From positions 1 to 16,067 of the forward strand of contig DATIYF010000066.1 of the NCBI GenBank assembly GCA_035517775.1: 16,067 nucleotides of DNA, written 5' to 3'. Of this stretch, positions 4,596-12,362 are shown one piece after another. Position 1 is the stretch's first letter. Every line of letters starts with the position of its first letter. Under the pieces are notes generated by a model. That model made no database searches, was not told where the DNA came from, and saw only the letters and a program-made list of their open reading frames with translations. Made by a program: the position numbers and the translations under genes. Source of the stretch: DATIYF01 sp035517775. Lineage in GTDB: Bacteria; Acidobacteriota; Terriglobia; Terriglobales; Acidobacteriaceae.

Positions 4596-5465
4596 GTGAG
4601 GCCTGGCCGTGCATTGGTGTCTTTATTGATATCTCTGTGGTGGGCGGTGCTCAGTTATGGGCAGGAGCCGCCTTATTTCGTGACCTATTCCCACGATCTG
4701 GAAGAGCCGGGCAACCTCGAGATCGCCGTGAAGAGCGCGCAGGGAACTCCCAAGTACGGGAACTTCTTCATTGGCGAGACGCTGGAACTGGAGTACGGGG
4801 CGAAAGGCTGGTGGACCACCGAAGCCTATCTTTCCGGCCAGCACACTTCCCATGACAGCACGATTTTCACCGGCTGGCGCTGGGAGAACCGCTTCCGGCC
4901 GCTGTTTCGCGAGCACTTTATCAACCCCGTGATTTATGTGGAGTACGAGAACCTGAACCTGGCGGACCGCAGCCTGCTCGAAGTGGTCGGGCACGACGGT
5001 GTTGCCGACATGCGGCTGAGTAACGCCCAGGGGCGCTTGGAGACGGAGCGTTCGCTGGAGATGAAGCTGATTCTTTCGAGTAACGTCCGGGGCTGGAACA
5101 TCGCCGAGAATTTCATTACCGAGAAAGACCTGAATGAGAGCGAGCCCTGGGAGTTCGGATACGCGCTCGGGGTCAGCCGTCCGCTGGCGCTTTCGGCGAG
5201 CGCCCACGAATGCACATTCTGCCGCGAGCACTTCGCCGCCGGTGCGGAGCTCTACGGCGGCCTGGGCGATTTGAACGGCTTTGGCCTGCGGGCGACCTCG
5301 CACTACTTCGGACCCACGATCGGCTTCGAGATTCCGCGCGGGCCGACGGTCAGCTTTTCTCCAAATTTCGGGCTGAATGACAACAGCATGGGCGTGATTT
5401 ACCGCTTCAAGATTTCTTATGAAATCGAGCAGATCTTCGGGCGGCTGCACTGGAGCAAGCCATGA
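4596..5465 (+). CDS. predicted outer-membrane beta-barrel protein, first gene of redox operon
   Basis: 289 residues, family not named with certainty. Residues 1-23 (RALVSLLISLWWAVLSYGQ) are a signal peptide. The rest reads as alternating short amphipathic strands and turns with many aromatics: YFVTYSHDL, NFFIGETLELEYG, WWTTEAYLSGQ, IFTGWRWENRFRP, NPVIYVEYENLNL and, at the end, MGVIYRFKISYEIEQIF. Gly-rich turns and the absence of transmembrane helices point to an outer-membrane barrel of about 10-12 strands, possibly a DUF6662-like or porin-like protein. Two cysteines (HECTFCREH near residue 205-213) could form a loop disulfide. The GTG start has GAGG at 4588-4591; an in-frame GTG at 4617 is an alternative. 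The stop overlaps the cytochrome gene by ATGA. The operator array at 4527-4576 ends 20 bp before the start. Confidence 0.75.
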   Translation: MRPGRALVSLLISLWWAVLSYGQEPPYFVTYSHDLEEPGNLEIAVKSAQGTPKYGNFFIGETLELEYGAKGWWTTEAYLSGQHTSHDSTIFTGWRWENRFRPLFREHFINPVIYVEYENLNLADRSLLEVVGHDGVADMRLSNAQGRLETERSLEMKLILSSNVRGWNIAENFITEKDLNESEPWEFGYALGVSRPLALSASAHECTFCREHFAAGAELYGGLGDLNGFGLRATSHYFGPTIGFEIPRGPTVSFSPNFGLNDNSMGVIYRFKISYEIEQIFGRLHWSKP

Positions 5466-5893
5466 CTTGCCGGAAGAGGATCCGGCTGAGCGTGAGTACC
5501 GCTTTCCTTCTGGCGGCGCTGGTGAGCCAGGCGGAAGCGCCCTGGACGAACCGCCTGTCGGAGGCGGACCGCAGGAGGAGCAATCCCTATGCCGGCCAGC
5601 CTGAAGCCATTGCGGCCGGCTCCCGGCTGTTTGCCGATCATTGCGCCAAGTGCCACGGGGAAGACGCGCTCGGACGCAAGAAGCGCCCGAACCTGCGCAG
5701 CCGCGAGGTGCAGACGGCGGCCGATGCCGAGCTCTTCTGGATGCTGAAGAACGGCAACCTGCGGCACGGCATGCCCTCGTGGAGTTCGCTGCCTGAGGAA
5801 GAGCGCTGGCAACTCATCACCTACCTAAAGAGCCTGGGCGAATACCAGGGGAACGGGCACTCCGGGACCGAAAAGGAAAAAGCGAACAAATGA
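5462..5893 (+). CDS. secreted class I cytochrome c
   Basis: 143 residues. A signal peptide (about 1-26, basic RKRIR then SVSTAFLLAALVSQAEA) exports it to the periplasm, where one c-type heme would be attached. The heme motif is CAKCH (61-65) in GSRLFADHCAKCHGEDALG; the distal ligand is probably Met104 in LRHGMPSW; the C-terminal helix EERWQLITYLKSL is typical of monoheme cytochromes of the cytochrome_CBB3/class I type. A soluble electron carrier is the expected role. It overlaps both neighbours by ATGA, so stoichiometric, coupled translation with the barrel and the di-heme protein is likely, and it is the obvious electron donor or acceptor for the latter. Confidence 0.9.
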   Translation: MTCRKRIRLSVSTAFLLAALVSQAEAPWTNRLSEADRRRSNPYAGQPEAIAAGSRLFADHCAKCHGEDALGRKKRPNLRSREVQTAADAELFWMLKNGNLRHGMPSWSSLPEEERWQLITYLKSLGEYQGNGHSGTEKEKANK

Positions 5894-7566
5894 TGCGCCT
5901 CAAAACGCTGCTCATTCAATTCATGGGCCTCGCAGGGGTGTTCCTGATGGCCAGTTGCGGGGCAGGCCGCGCGCCCGATTTTCGCTCGGAGAATGAGGTC
6001 ACTCCGGCGGAGGATTCCATTGGGGAGCGCCTGTTTCTGGATACACGCTTCGCGCAATATTTCGCCACGCACATGACCGGAGTCAACCAACCGCTGGCGG
6101 TGGGCGATCCCGCCGTGGAGCAGGTTTATACCATGAATGGCACGCTGCCCGGGCCATTTGCGGGACAATCCATGAATTGCCGGTCCTGCCATTTTGTGAC
6201 GGAGTTTACCGGAGTGACGGGAGCGGGCAACCGCACCTATGCCGACTTTACCAATCGCAGCCCCTTGCCGCGCGCGATCAACGGTTTCGACCACACACCG
6301 CGCAACGCCATGCAGATGGTGGGCTCGCTGCAGCCGCACTCCGGGCCGACCTTTCTTCACTTTGATGGAGAGTTCACCAGCGCCATCGACCTGGTGAAAG
6401 CGACGCTCACGGGGCGCAATTTCGGATGGGCGCCCGACCAGTATCAGCAGGCGGTGGCGCAGATCGCCCGAGTGATCCGCGAGGATGACGGATCAAGTGA
6501 CCTCGCGCAGGAGCGGACCAACGGGCTTTCCTACGGCAAGCTGTTTCTGGGGCAGGACGCAGCGATCACTTCCGACCTGCTGATTCCGGCCGCCGACCGC
6601 ATAGACGTGCAAAAGGCCACCGATGATCAGATCTTGAACCTGGTGGCCAAGTGCATCAGCACGTACATGCAAGACCTGCTCTTTCAGCAGGATGAATTCG
6701 GGCGTTATATTGGCTCTCCGTATGATGTTTTTCTGCGCATCAACCATTTGCCGGTGCAGCCGAACGCCGGGGAAACAGCGGCCCAGTACAACCAGCGGCT
6801 GTACCAGATCCTGCTTGGCTTGAATAACCCGGTCTGGGTGGATGGCGCCTATGGCAATTTCCGCTATCATGCCCAGCCCTTTCAGTTCGGGCCGACGGAA
6901 TTTGCCGGGCTGAAGATCTTTCTGAAATCTGCCGTGGGCGCAACCGGCGGCTCGCAGCACGCGGGCAATTGCGCCGCCTGCCACCAAGCCCCGAACTTTA
7001 CCGACTTCTCATTCCACAACACGGGCGTGGCGCAGGAGGAATACGACGCGGCCAATGGAGAGGGAGCGTTTATGCAGCTGGCGATTCCTTCGCTCGCGGA
7101 ACGAAGCCAGGACTATGACGCCTACCTGCCGGCCACGGCGAGCCATCCTGCGGCTTCGGAGCGCTTTCGACACACCGCAGTCGCGGGGCAGCCGCAGTTC
7201 GCCGACCTGGGAGTGTGGAATGTCTATCTGAACCCCGACGTGCCGAAGCCGCAGACGGCGCTGAAAGGAATTCTGTGCGGGGCGGGGACCGATTGCTCGG
7301 TGGATCAAGGCCTGGCCAACGCGGTCGCCCGCTTCAAGACGCCAACGTTGCGTGATCTGGAGGACTCGGGGCCTTATTTTCATAATGGCAGCAAGCTGGC
7401 GTTCACCGAGGTGGCGGAGTTCTACATCCGCAGCTCGCAACTGGCCCGGATGGGGCTGCTGCGGAATCCGGCGCCGGAGTTTCGCGGCATGTCGCTAAGC
7501 GAGGATGATCTGCAGGCGCTGGTGGCGTTCCTGAAGTCGTTGACCGAAGACTACGACGACGCGTAG
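5890..7566 (+). CDS. di-heme c-type lipoprotein of the cytochrome c peroxidase/MauG superfamily
   Basis: 558 residues. The N-terminus is a lipoprotein-type signal (FMGLAGVFLMASCG, lipid Cys23). Two heme motifs are present, CRSCH (97-101) and CAACH (361-365). The C-terminal block FKTPTLRDLEDSGPYFHNG (482-500), then AFTEVAEFY and LSEDDLQALVAFLKSL, is the standard ending of bacterial di-heme peroxidases. These enzymes reduce hydrogen peroxide with electrons from a small cytochrome or, in MauG/MbnH types, oxidise residues of a partner protein. The protein is much longer than classical members (about 320-370 residues) and the heme motifs are 264 residues apart, roughly 100 more than usual, with an extra segment around 180-330. 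It is the last gene of the operon, overlapping the cytochrome gene by ATGA. Peroxidase activity is an inference from the family. Confidence 0.88.
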   Translation: MMRLKTLLIQFMGLAGVFLMASCGAGRAPDFRSENEVTPAEDSIGERLFLDTRFAQYFATHMTGVNQPLAVGDPAVEQVYTMNGTLPGPFAGQSMNCRSCHFVTEFTGVTGAGNRTYADFTNRSPLPRAINGFDHTPRNAMQMVGSLQPHSGPTFLHFDGEFTSAIDLVKATLTGRNFGWAPDQYQQAVAQIARVIREDDGSSDLAQERTNGLSYGKLFLGQDAAITSDLLIPAADRIDVQKATDDQILNLVAKCISTYMQDLLFQQDEFGRYIGSPYDVFLRINHLPVQPNAGETAAQYNQRLYQILLGLNNPVWVDGAYGNFRYHAQPFQFGPTEFAGLKIFLKSAVGATGGSQHAGNCAACHQAPNFTDFSFHNTGVAQEEYDAANGEGAFMQLAIPSLAERSQDYDAYLPATASHPAASERFRHTAVAGQPQFADLGVWNVYLNPDVPKPQTALKGILCGAGTDCSVDQGLANAVARFKTPTLRDLEDSGPYFHNGSKLAFTEVAEFYIRSSQLARMGLLRNPAPEFRGMSLSEDDLQALVAFLKSLTEDYDDA

Positions 7567-7585
7567 GGCGGGGATGCGGGCGCCC
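7566..7585 (+). terminator. weak hairpin after the redox operon
   Basis: GGGCG (7566-7570) can pair with CGCCC (7581-7585) around a 10-nt loop, right at the stop codon. A CTGAATTCAG palindrome follows at 7597-7606. There is no U-tract, so intrinsic termination is doubtful. Confidence 0.25.
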
Positions 7586-7617
7586 TCAGCCGTTTCCTGA
7601 ATTCAGAGACCCAAATA

Positions 7618-7648
7618 ACTTCGAAGGACACGAAGGCTCACCAAGGAG
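7618..7648. repeat. short degenerate repeat of the ACGAAGG type
   Basis: CGAAGGACA, CGAAGGCTC and ACCAAGG follow one another at 9-bp spacing. Related fragments appear at 8381-8387 (CACGAAG), 8424-8430 (CACGAAG) and 14636-14652 in the other gene-free stretches. They look like decayed intergenic repeats. Confidence 0.3.
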
Positions 7649-7685
7649 CTCTCATCCGCTGTCAGCATCGCGGTGGTCCAAATGC

Positions 7686-7691
7686 TAGAAT
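7686..7691 (+). promoter_or_regulatory. -10-like box just before the HAD phosphatase start
   Basis: TAGAAT ends 7 bp before the ATG at 7699, which would put transcription start at or next to the initiation codon and give a leaderless message. No Shine-Dalgarno sequence precedes the ATG, which agrees. No convincing -35 is seen. Confidence 0.35.
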
Positions 7692-7698
7692 CGGCGCG

Positions 7699-8337
7699 AT
7701 GCCCAAACGACAATCGGCGCAGGCGCGCGCCCGCAAGATCAAACTGCTTCTTTTCGATGTAGATGGCACGCTCACCGACGGCAAACTTTTCATTTTTCCC
7801 GCCCCGCAGGGCCTCCGGCAAACCGTTCTGGAGCAGGCGGCGGAGCGCTCGCGCGCCGGCAAAGACCACGGCGGCTTCGCCTTTCCCAGCGAGACGCTGA
7901 TCGAAGCCAAGGGCTTTCATGCGCACGACGGCGCGGCCATCTCGCTGGCCCGCCTGGGCGGCATCAAGACCGGCCTGATTACCAAGCGAATTTCGGAAAC
8001 CGTAGCCCTGCGCGCGCGCGATCTAAGACTGGAATATGTGCGGCAGGGCATCGAGGACAAGCTGGCGGTCTTTCGCGAGATTATGCAACAGGAGGGTCTG
8101 AGCGCCGAACAAGGGGCCTTCGTAGGCGACGATGTGATTGATTTGCCGGTCATGTGGCACTGCGGCTTTGCGGTGGCCGTGGCCAATGCCCGGGCGGAGG
8201 TGAAACGCGATGCACACTATGTGACTCCGCACGGCGGTGGCGATGGCGCGCTGCGCGACGCCATTGAGTATGTCCTGAAAGCGCAACGCAAGTGGAAGGA
8301 CGTGATGCAGAGATACATCGGGGAACGGAGCGGGTGA
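7699..8337 (+). CDS. KdsC-like HAD-superfamily phosphatase with flap insertion
   Basis: 212 residues. Haloacid dehalogenase motifs are complete: LLFDVDGTLTDG with nucleophile Asp20 and Asp22, motif II Thr95 in LITKR, motif III Lys121 in GIEDKLAVF, and motif IV GDDVIDLPVM (143-152). The tail YVTPHGGGDGALRDAIEYVL matches the KdsC family, which removes phosphate from KDO-8-phosphate during lipopolysaccharide synthesis. It is longer than typical KdsC (about 170-190) because about 30 residues (roughly 36-66) are inserted in the beta-hairpin flap between DGTLTDG and the GFHAHDG segment, and there is a basic N-terminal tail. No other LPS gene is nearby, so the true substrate is open; related CMP-KDO or N-acylneuraminate 9-phosphatase-like enzymes share this fold. 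There is no visible Shine-Dalgarno sequence. Confidence 0.85.
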   Translation: MPKRQSAQARARKIKLLLFDVDGTLTDGKLFIFPAPQGLRQTVLEQAAERSRAGKDHGGFAFPSETLIEAKGFHAHDGAAISLARLGGIKTGLITKRISETVALRARDLRLEYVRQGIEDKLAVFREIMQQEGLSAEQGAFVGDDVIDLPVMWHCGFAVAVANARAEVKRDAHYVTPHGGGDGALRDAIEYVLKAQRKWKDVMQRYIGERSG

Positions 8338-8700
8338 GGCTTTGCCCTACCCTACCATCCCGAGTTCACCGTCGAAGAGTCACGAAGAAAACCCCAGCCC
8401 CAAGTTGACCACCAGGGGCACGCACGAAGGAAGCTCTATCCTTTTCAACCGACCCTGAAACCATGCCACGAGATCAGCTGATAATCGAGGGTTGAGAGCT
8501 AAAAACAGAATCCCACCGGCTGCCTGCTTGGGGCGTGCTCGGGTCGGCAACCGGTGGGCTACGGCTTCTCCTTACTCGCAGTTGCTTTCAGGAGTTGTTT
8601 TCAAGTTTAAACCCAAGTCCCGGAAAAAGTCGCGCTCTGGACTGAAAAATTCCTAAAATTTGCGTAAAGATTTGTGATGGCAGAACCCAGTTACCCACCG
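8338..8700. other. convergent intergenic region without genes
   Basis: The 363 bp between the HAD gene (plus) and the TPR gene (minus) contain no protein-like frame. They hold small ACGAAG-type repeat remnants (8370-8430), the large hairpin described at 8501-8558, and an imperfect tandem pair AGTTGCTTTCAGG / AGTTGTTTTCAAG (8580-8592, 8593-8605; 11 of 13 identical). The part from 8606 to 8700 is A/T-richer and shows nothing I can name. Confidence 0.5.
8501..8558 (-). terminator. long hairpin with U-tract, terminator of the minus-strand gene run
   Basis: CCCACCGGCTGCC (8512-8524) pairs with GGCAACCGGTGGG (8546-8558), 12 of 13 positions, around a 21-nt loop. Read on the minus strand it is followed by ATTCTGTTTTT (8511-8501). 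It lies about 145 bp after the stop of the TPR gene, and nothing else on that strand needs it. Its size and loop also fit an intergenic repeat element. Confidence 0.5.
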
Positions 8701-9546
8701 TCACTCTGGAATCGCCTGGGGGCGCGAGGCCATCAACTGTTCAAAACGTGGGTCCTTTCGTAAAGCTGTGAATTCCTTGTCTTTATACACATCGTTAATC
8801 TCTTTGTAGCCTTCTTCCATGGCTTTGCGCAGGTGTTCAAGAGAGCGGTCGTTCACGCCGGCTTTGGCATAGAGCTTGGCCATGACGTAGTCATAGCGGG
8901 CGCGGTCGGCGGGAGAGGGAATCTGCGCCGATACCCCGTTACGGGAGGTGCGCTCGAAAACATCGGGATCAAGCTGCAGGGCCTGGGTGTAGGCGGCCAC
9001 CGCCTTCTCGTATTCTTTCTTCGAGAAATAGGCCGCGCCCAGATTGCTGTAATAAGAAGCGGAGTCGGCCTTCAACGCCAGGGCGCGGCGGTATTGCTTA
9101 ATGGCGCCACCGTATTTCTTGCGCTCGTACTCCACCACCCCCAGGTTGTTATAGGCGTCGGCGAAGGTGCGGTCGGCTTTAATGGCGCGCTCGAACTCCT
9201 TTTTGGAGTCGCCCCAGTGCTCGAGCAGCAGATCGCAAATGCCGAGGCGATTGTAGATGGCGGCCTGGCTCTTCGCGAGTGCGGCCTGATCGTTGCCGGC
9301 TTCCTCGGCCGTTTTTTTGAGAGCGGCTTCGTAGTAGTCGCGGGCGTCGAGGTAGAACTTCTCGGCGCGCAGTTCATCGCCGCGCTCGGAGAGGCGGTCC
9401 ACCGAGGCCTCGGCGGGGGGCGGTTCGGCATGGCGCACGGGCGCCTGCACCAGCACCTGGCCCGAGGCGGTCTGGGCCGGAGAATTGTTTAGAAGAAAAA
9501 ATACGCAGGCAAGAACGGCGGCGAACGAAAGCAGAAAACGACGCAT
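8701..9546 (-). CDS. secreted tetratricopeptide-repeat protein
   Basis: 281 residues. A signal peptide (1-25, FLLSFAAVLACVFFLLNNSPAQ) sends it to the periplasm. A Pro-rich stretch (36-46) precedes a TPR array: an irregular unit near 50-82 (GDELRAEKFYLDARDYYEAAL), then about 96-128, 130-163 (AYNNLGVVEYERKKYGGAIKQYRRAL) and 164-197 (YYSNLGAAYFSKKEYEKAVAAYTQAL), plus a degenerate C-terminal unit around 210-245. TPR proteins act as docking scaffolds; no catalytic motif is visible. AGAGGG at 9554-9559 serves as the ribosome binding site. The gene follows the PBP1B-like gene on the same strand with 67 bp between, so a cell-wall-assembly role is possible but unproven. Confidence 0.88.
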   Translation of the reverse strand: MRRFLLSFAAVLACVFFLLNNSPAQTASGQVLVQAPVRHAEPPPAEASVDRLSERGDELRAEKFYLDARDYYEAALKKTAEEAGNDQAALAKSQAAIYNRLGICDLLLEHWGDSKKEFERAIKADRTFADAYNNLGVVEYERKKYGGAIKQYRRALALKADSASYYSNLGAAYFSKKEYEKAVAAYTQALQLDPDVFERTSRNGVSAQIPSPADRARYDYVMAKLYAKAGVNDRSLEHLRKAMEEGYKEINDVYKDKEFTALRKDPRFEQLMASRPQAIPE

Positions 9547-9558
9547 AACATCACCCTC

Positions 9559-9592
9559 TGGGCGCGGCTGGAAAAAGTGGCCTGCGCGCCCA
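9559..9592 (-). repeat. hairpin between the PBP and TPR genes
   Basis: TGGGCGCG (9559-9566) and CGCGCCCA (9585-9592) form a perfect 8-bp stem with an 18-nt loop. It lies in the 67-bp gap and touches the first base of the AGAGGG ribosome binding site. With no U-tract it is more likely an RNA-processing or expression-balancing structure than a terminator. Confidence 0.35.
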
Positions 9593-9613
9593 CCTCCGGG
9601 CTGCCAGCCGGCT

Positions 9614-12184
9614 TTACTGCGGGTTGCCCGCGCTGTCGGCAGGCTTCGGCGGAGGATTGGACGGTTTGTCTCCCTTAAAGATACCTACAATTTTGCCGAA
9701 AAGCCCCTTTTTCTTTTGAGCATCCTGGGTGGAGGCGTCCTGGCCGTTAGCCTGGCCTGCCTGGCCGTCTGGCCCCGGGGGCGGCAAGGCCTTCTGGCTG
9801 CCGAGGCCAAAGATGCGGGAGAAAAAGCCGGCCACGCCGTTCTGATCGCAGGTGAGGTTGGGTTCGGTGCCGGCGATGAAGGCCGCAGTGTAGGTCTGCG
9901 GGCAGGAGGGAGTCGCCAGCCGGTTGGTGATTTTATCCAGTTGCACATCCACGACGCCCGAGGGCTGGGTGAAATAGCGGGCGTCGGAGTAATCGCGCAG
10001 CGTGACCGCTTTCTTCATGAATTCCGCCCAGATGGGGGCGGCGGTCTGGGCGCCGCTCAGGCGGATATCGCTGTAGTCATCGAAGCCGACCCAGACGATG
10101 CAGAGCAGATTGCTGGTGTAGCCGGCGAACCAGCCGTCGTGGGAGGTTCCCGTCTTGCCCGCGGCGGGAGCGGTGAAGCCCCGCTGGCGGACCACATAGG
10201 CGGTGCCGGAGTTCATGACGCCTTCCATCATGTCGGTCATGACGTAGGCCACGCGCGGGTCGAGCACCTGCTGGCGGTCGGCCGTGAAGTTCAGGATGAC
10301 GTCGCCTTTTGAGCTGCGTACTGAATTGACCAGGATGGGCGAAAGGCGCACCCCGCCGTTGGCGAAGGCGGTGTAGGCCGAGGCCATTTCAATAGGAGTG
10401 GCGTCATAGGCGCCAAGGGCCATGGCCGGCGTGGGTTTGACGGACGTGATGCCATCGGCGCGGGCCAGGGCGGCAACTTTGTCATAGCCGACCTCCTGCG
10501 CCAATTGCACCGTGGCGTTGTTCAGAGACATGGCCAGCGCATAGCGGAGGGTTACCTGGCCGTGGTATTCCTCTTTGTAATTGCGGGGCTCGTAAATCTG
10601 GTCGCCGTAGGTGAAAGTGGTCGGCTCATCATCCACGACGGAGGCGGGGGTAAGGACCGGGTTACTGCCGTCGAGCGCCGTATTCATCGCGGCGGCATAC
10701 ACCAGGGGCTTGAAGATCGAGCCGGTGGGGCGCTTGGCCACGGCGTGGTTGAGCTGGCTGAAAGCGTAATTGCGGCCGCCGACCAGGGCGAGAATCGCGC
10801 CGGTGTGGGGGTCCATGGCCACCAGGGCTACTTGCGCCTGCGGGCCGGGCTGCACCTCAGTCTCATATTTGCCGCGGCCCACCCGGATGCGCCGGGTGCG
10901 CAGGTGGGTGATCTCCTCATCCACCAGCTTCATGCCGCTCTCTACGGCCTGGGCGGCGGCGCGCTGCAAATCGGGGTCGAGCGTGGTATAGATGCGGTCG
11001 GACTGCTCGTTCATCTGGCGCTCGTCAAGCTTGCCCATCAAGTTGTCGCGGACCAAATCCACGAAATACGGGGCATCGCTGGCCTCTACGTTGGGGGGCG
11101 CCAGCTTGAGGGGCGTGGCCTTGGCCTTTTCGGCTTCCTCGCGGGTAATAGCGTGGGTCTCAACCATGCTGTCGAGCACCAGGTTGCGGCGCTCCAGTGC
11201 CCGCTCAGGATGGCGGTAAGGCGAAAGATAACTGGGGCGCTGAATCAGGCCGGCGAGCAGTGCGGCCTCAGGCAGTGTGATGTCTTTGAGGTCTTTATTG
11301 AAATAGGCGCGCGAGGCTTCGGCAAAGCCGCTGATGGCGAAGGAGCCGCGCTGCCCTAAATCCACCCAGTTGCCGTAGAAGTCGAAAATCTCCTGCTTGG
11401 TGAATTTCTGCTCCAGCTCTTCGGCGATCAGCATCTCCGTGAGCTTGCGCTTGATGGTCTTTTGCGGGGTGAGAAAGAAGCCGCGGGCCAGCTGCATGGT
11501 GATGGTCGAGCCGCCCTGCTCGTGCCGCTGGTGGGTCACGTCCACCAGGGCGGCTTCGGCCATGCGGACGAAATTCACCCCGCCATGCTCGAAGAAGCGG
11601 CGGTCCTCGATGGCCAGAACCGCATCCACCATGACCTTGGGAATCTGGTTGTACTTGACCACCTGGCGCTTGGAGCGCTGTTCGGCGTCGAACAGGGCGG
11701 TGACCATCTCCGGCTCCAGTTCGTAGGCGGCAAGATCGCCTCCCTGGCCGTGGATGCCGGTGACTTGGCCGTCACTCACGTGGATAGTCGCAGGCTCCGG
11801 GCTATGGTAGGAGTCGGGGCCAGGCTTGATCTCGATGCCGCCGTTCATCAGCTCATAGCTGCCCATGGATGACTGGCCGTCTTTATCGCTATAGCCTGCC
11901 CGGCGGAGCTCGGCGGCGATCTCATGGGGGGTGATCTTCTCGCCTACCCGGACAGTCTTGGGGATGGCATAGATTTTGGCAGAATTGGCGAAGACCGGCC
12001 CTTTGAAACGGGCGGCAATCATGCGGTCATACTTGACGTAGTAGTAGGAAAAGGCGGCGGTGAAGGCCGCGCCCAGAACCAGAAACAGCACCAGCGCGGC
12101 GCGCACCAGGGGATCGCGGCGCAGCCGGCGCCCGGCCTGGCCGGGGCCCGGGTTGCCTCTCGGAATTCGCAGTTTTATAGCCAC
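9614..12184 (-). CDS. mrcB: class A penicillin-binding protein, PBP1B-like peptidoglycan synthase
   Basis: 856 residues, close to E. coli PBP1B (844). It polymerises lipid II and cross-links the glycan strands in the periplasm. A basic cytoplasmic tail (1-27) leads to one membrane anchor (28-50). Residues 60-170 resemble the UB2H domain of PBP1B (VFANSAKIYAIP ... ELEPEMVTALFDAEQR). The glycosyltransferase follows with AIEDRRFFEHGGV (catalytic Glu193), GGSTITMQLARG (224-235) and KRKLTEMLIAEELEQKFTKQEI. The transpeptidase has SIFK (Ser489-Lys492), SLN (553-555) and KTGTS (677-681), all intact. A low-complexity Pro/Gly/Gln tail (800-856) is unusual. The start is GTG at 12184 with no clear Shine-Dalgarno sequence, chosen because the basic tail begins there. 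It lies 178 bp after the DUF4845-like gene. Confidence 0.95.
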   Translation of the reverse strand: MAIKLRIPRGNPGPGQAGRRLRRDPLVRAALVLFLVLGAAFTAAFSYYYVKYDRMIAARFKGPVFANSAKIYAIPKTVRVGEKITPHEIAAELRRAGYSDKDGQSSMGSYELMNGGIEIKPGPDSYHSPEPATIHVSDGQVTGIHGQGGDLAAYELEPEMVTALFDAEQRSKRQVVKYNQIPKVMVDAVLAIEDRRFFEHGGVNFVRMAEAALVDVTHQRHEQGGSTITMQLARGFFLTPQKTIKRKLTEMLIAEELEQKFTKQEIFDFYGNWVDLGQRGSFAISGFAEASRAYFNKDLKDITLPEAALLAGLIQRPSYLSPYRHPERALERRNLVLDSMVETHAITREEAEKAKATPLKLAPPNVEASDAPYFVDLVRDNLMGKLDERQMNEQSDRIYTTLDPDLQRAAAQAVESGMKLVDEEITHLRTRRIRVGRGKYETEVQPGPQAQVALVAMDPHTGAILALVGGRNYAFSQLNHAVAKRPTGSIFKPLVYAAAMNTALDGSNPVLTPASVVDDEPTTFTYGDQIYEPRNYKEEYHGQVTLRYALAMSLNNATVQLAQEVGYDKVAALARADGITSVKPTPAMALGAYDATPIEMASAYTAFANGGVRLSPILVNSVRSSKGDVILNFTADRQQVLDPRVAYVMTDMMEGVMNSGTAYVVRQRGFTAPAAGKTGTSHDGWFAGYTSNLLCIVWVGFDDYSDIRLSGAQTAAPIWAEFMKKAVTLRDYSDARYFTQPSGVVDVQLDKITNRLATPSCPQTYTAAFIAGTEPNLTCDQNGVAGFFSRIFGLGSQKALPPPGPDGQAGQANGQDASTQDAQKKKGLFGKIVGIFKGDKPSNPPPKPADSAGNPQ

Positions 12185-12362
12185 AATGGGTTGGCGGAGA
12201 TGCTACTCCCGGTCAGGCGGAAGGCCCACACTTCCCTTGAGATGACGCGGCGCACAATTGCGTTATCCCGAGCAGGAACCCCGCCGGTTCGGCCCCCCGG
12301 CAGGAAGTCCAAGCCCTTATTTTAAAGGATTCGGAGGAGTTGTGTGCTGCCTTCGCGGTACA

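Noticed and set aside
4580..4855. Short frame starting at the ATG right after the second operator
   Set aside because: It lies out of frame inside the barrel gene; the GTG at 4596 has the ribosome binding site and starts a signal peptide.
8833..9492. Plus-strand frame opposite the TPR gene
   Set aside because: Gly/Val-rich antisense shadow of the TPR codons.
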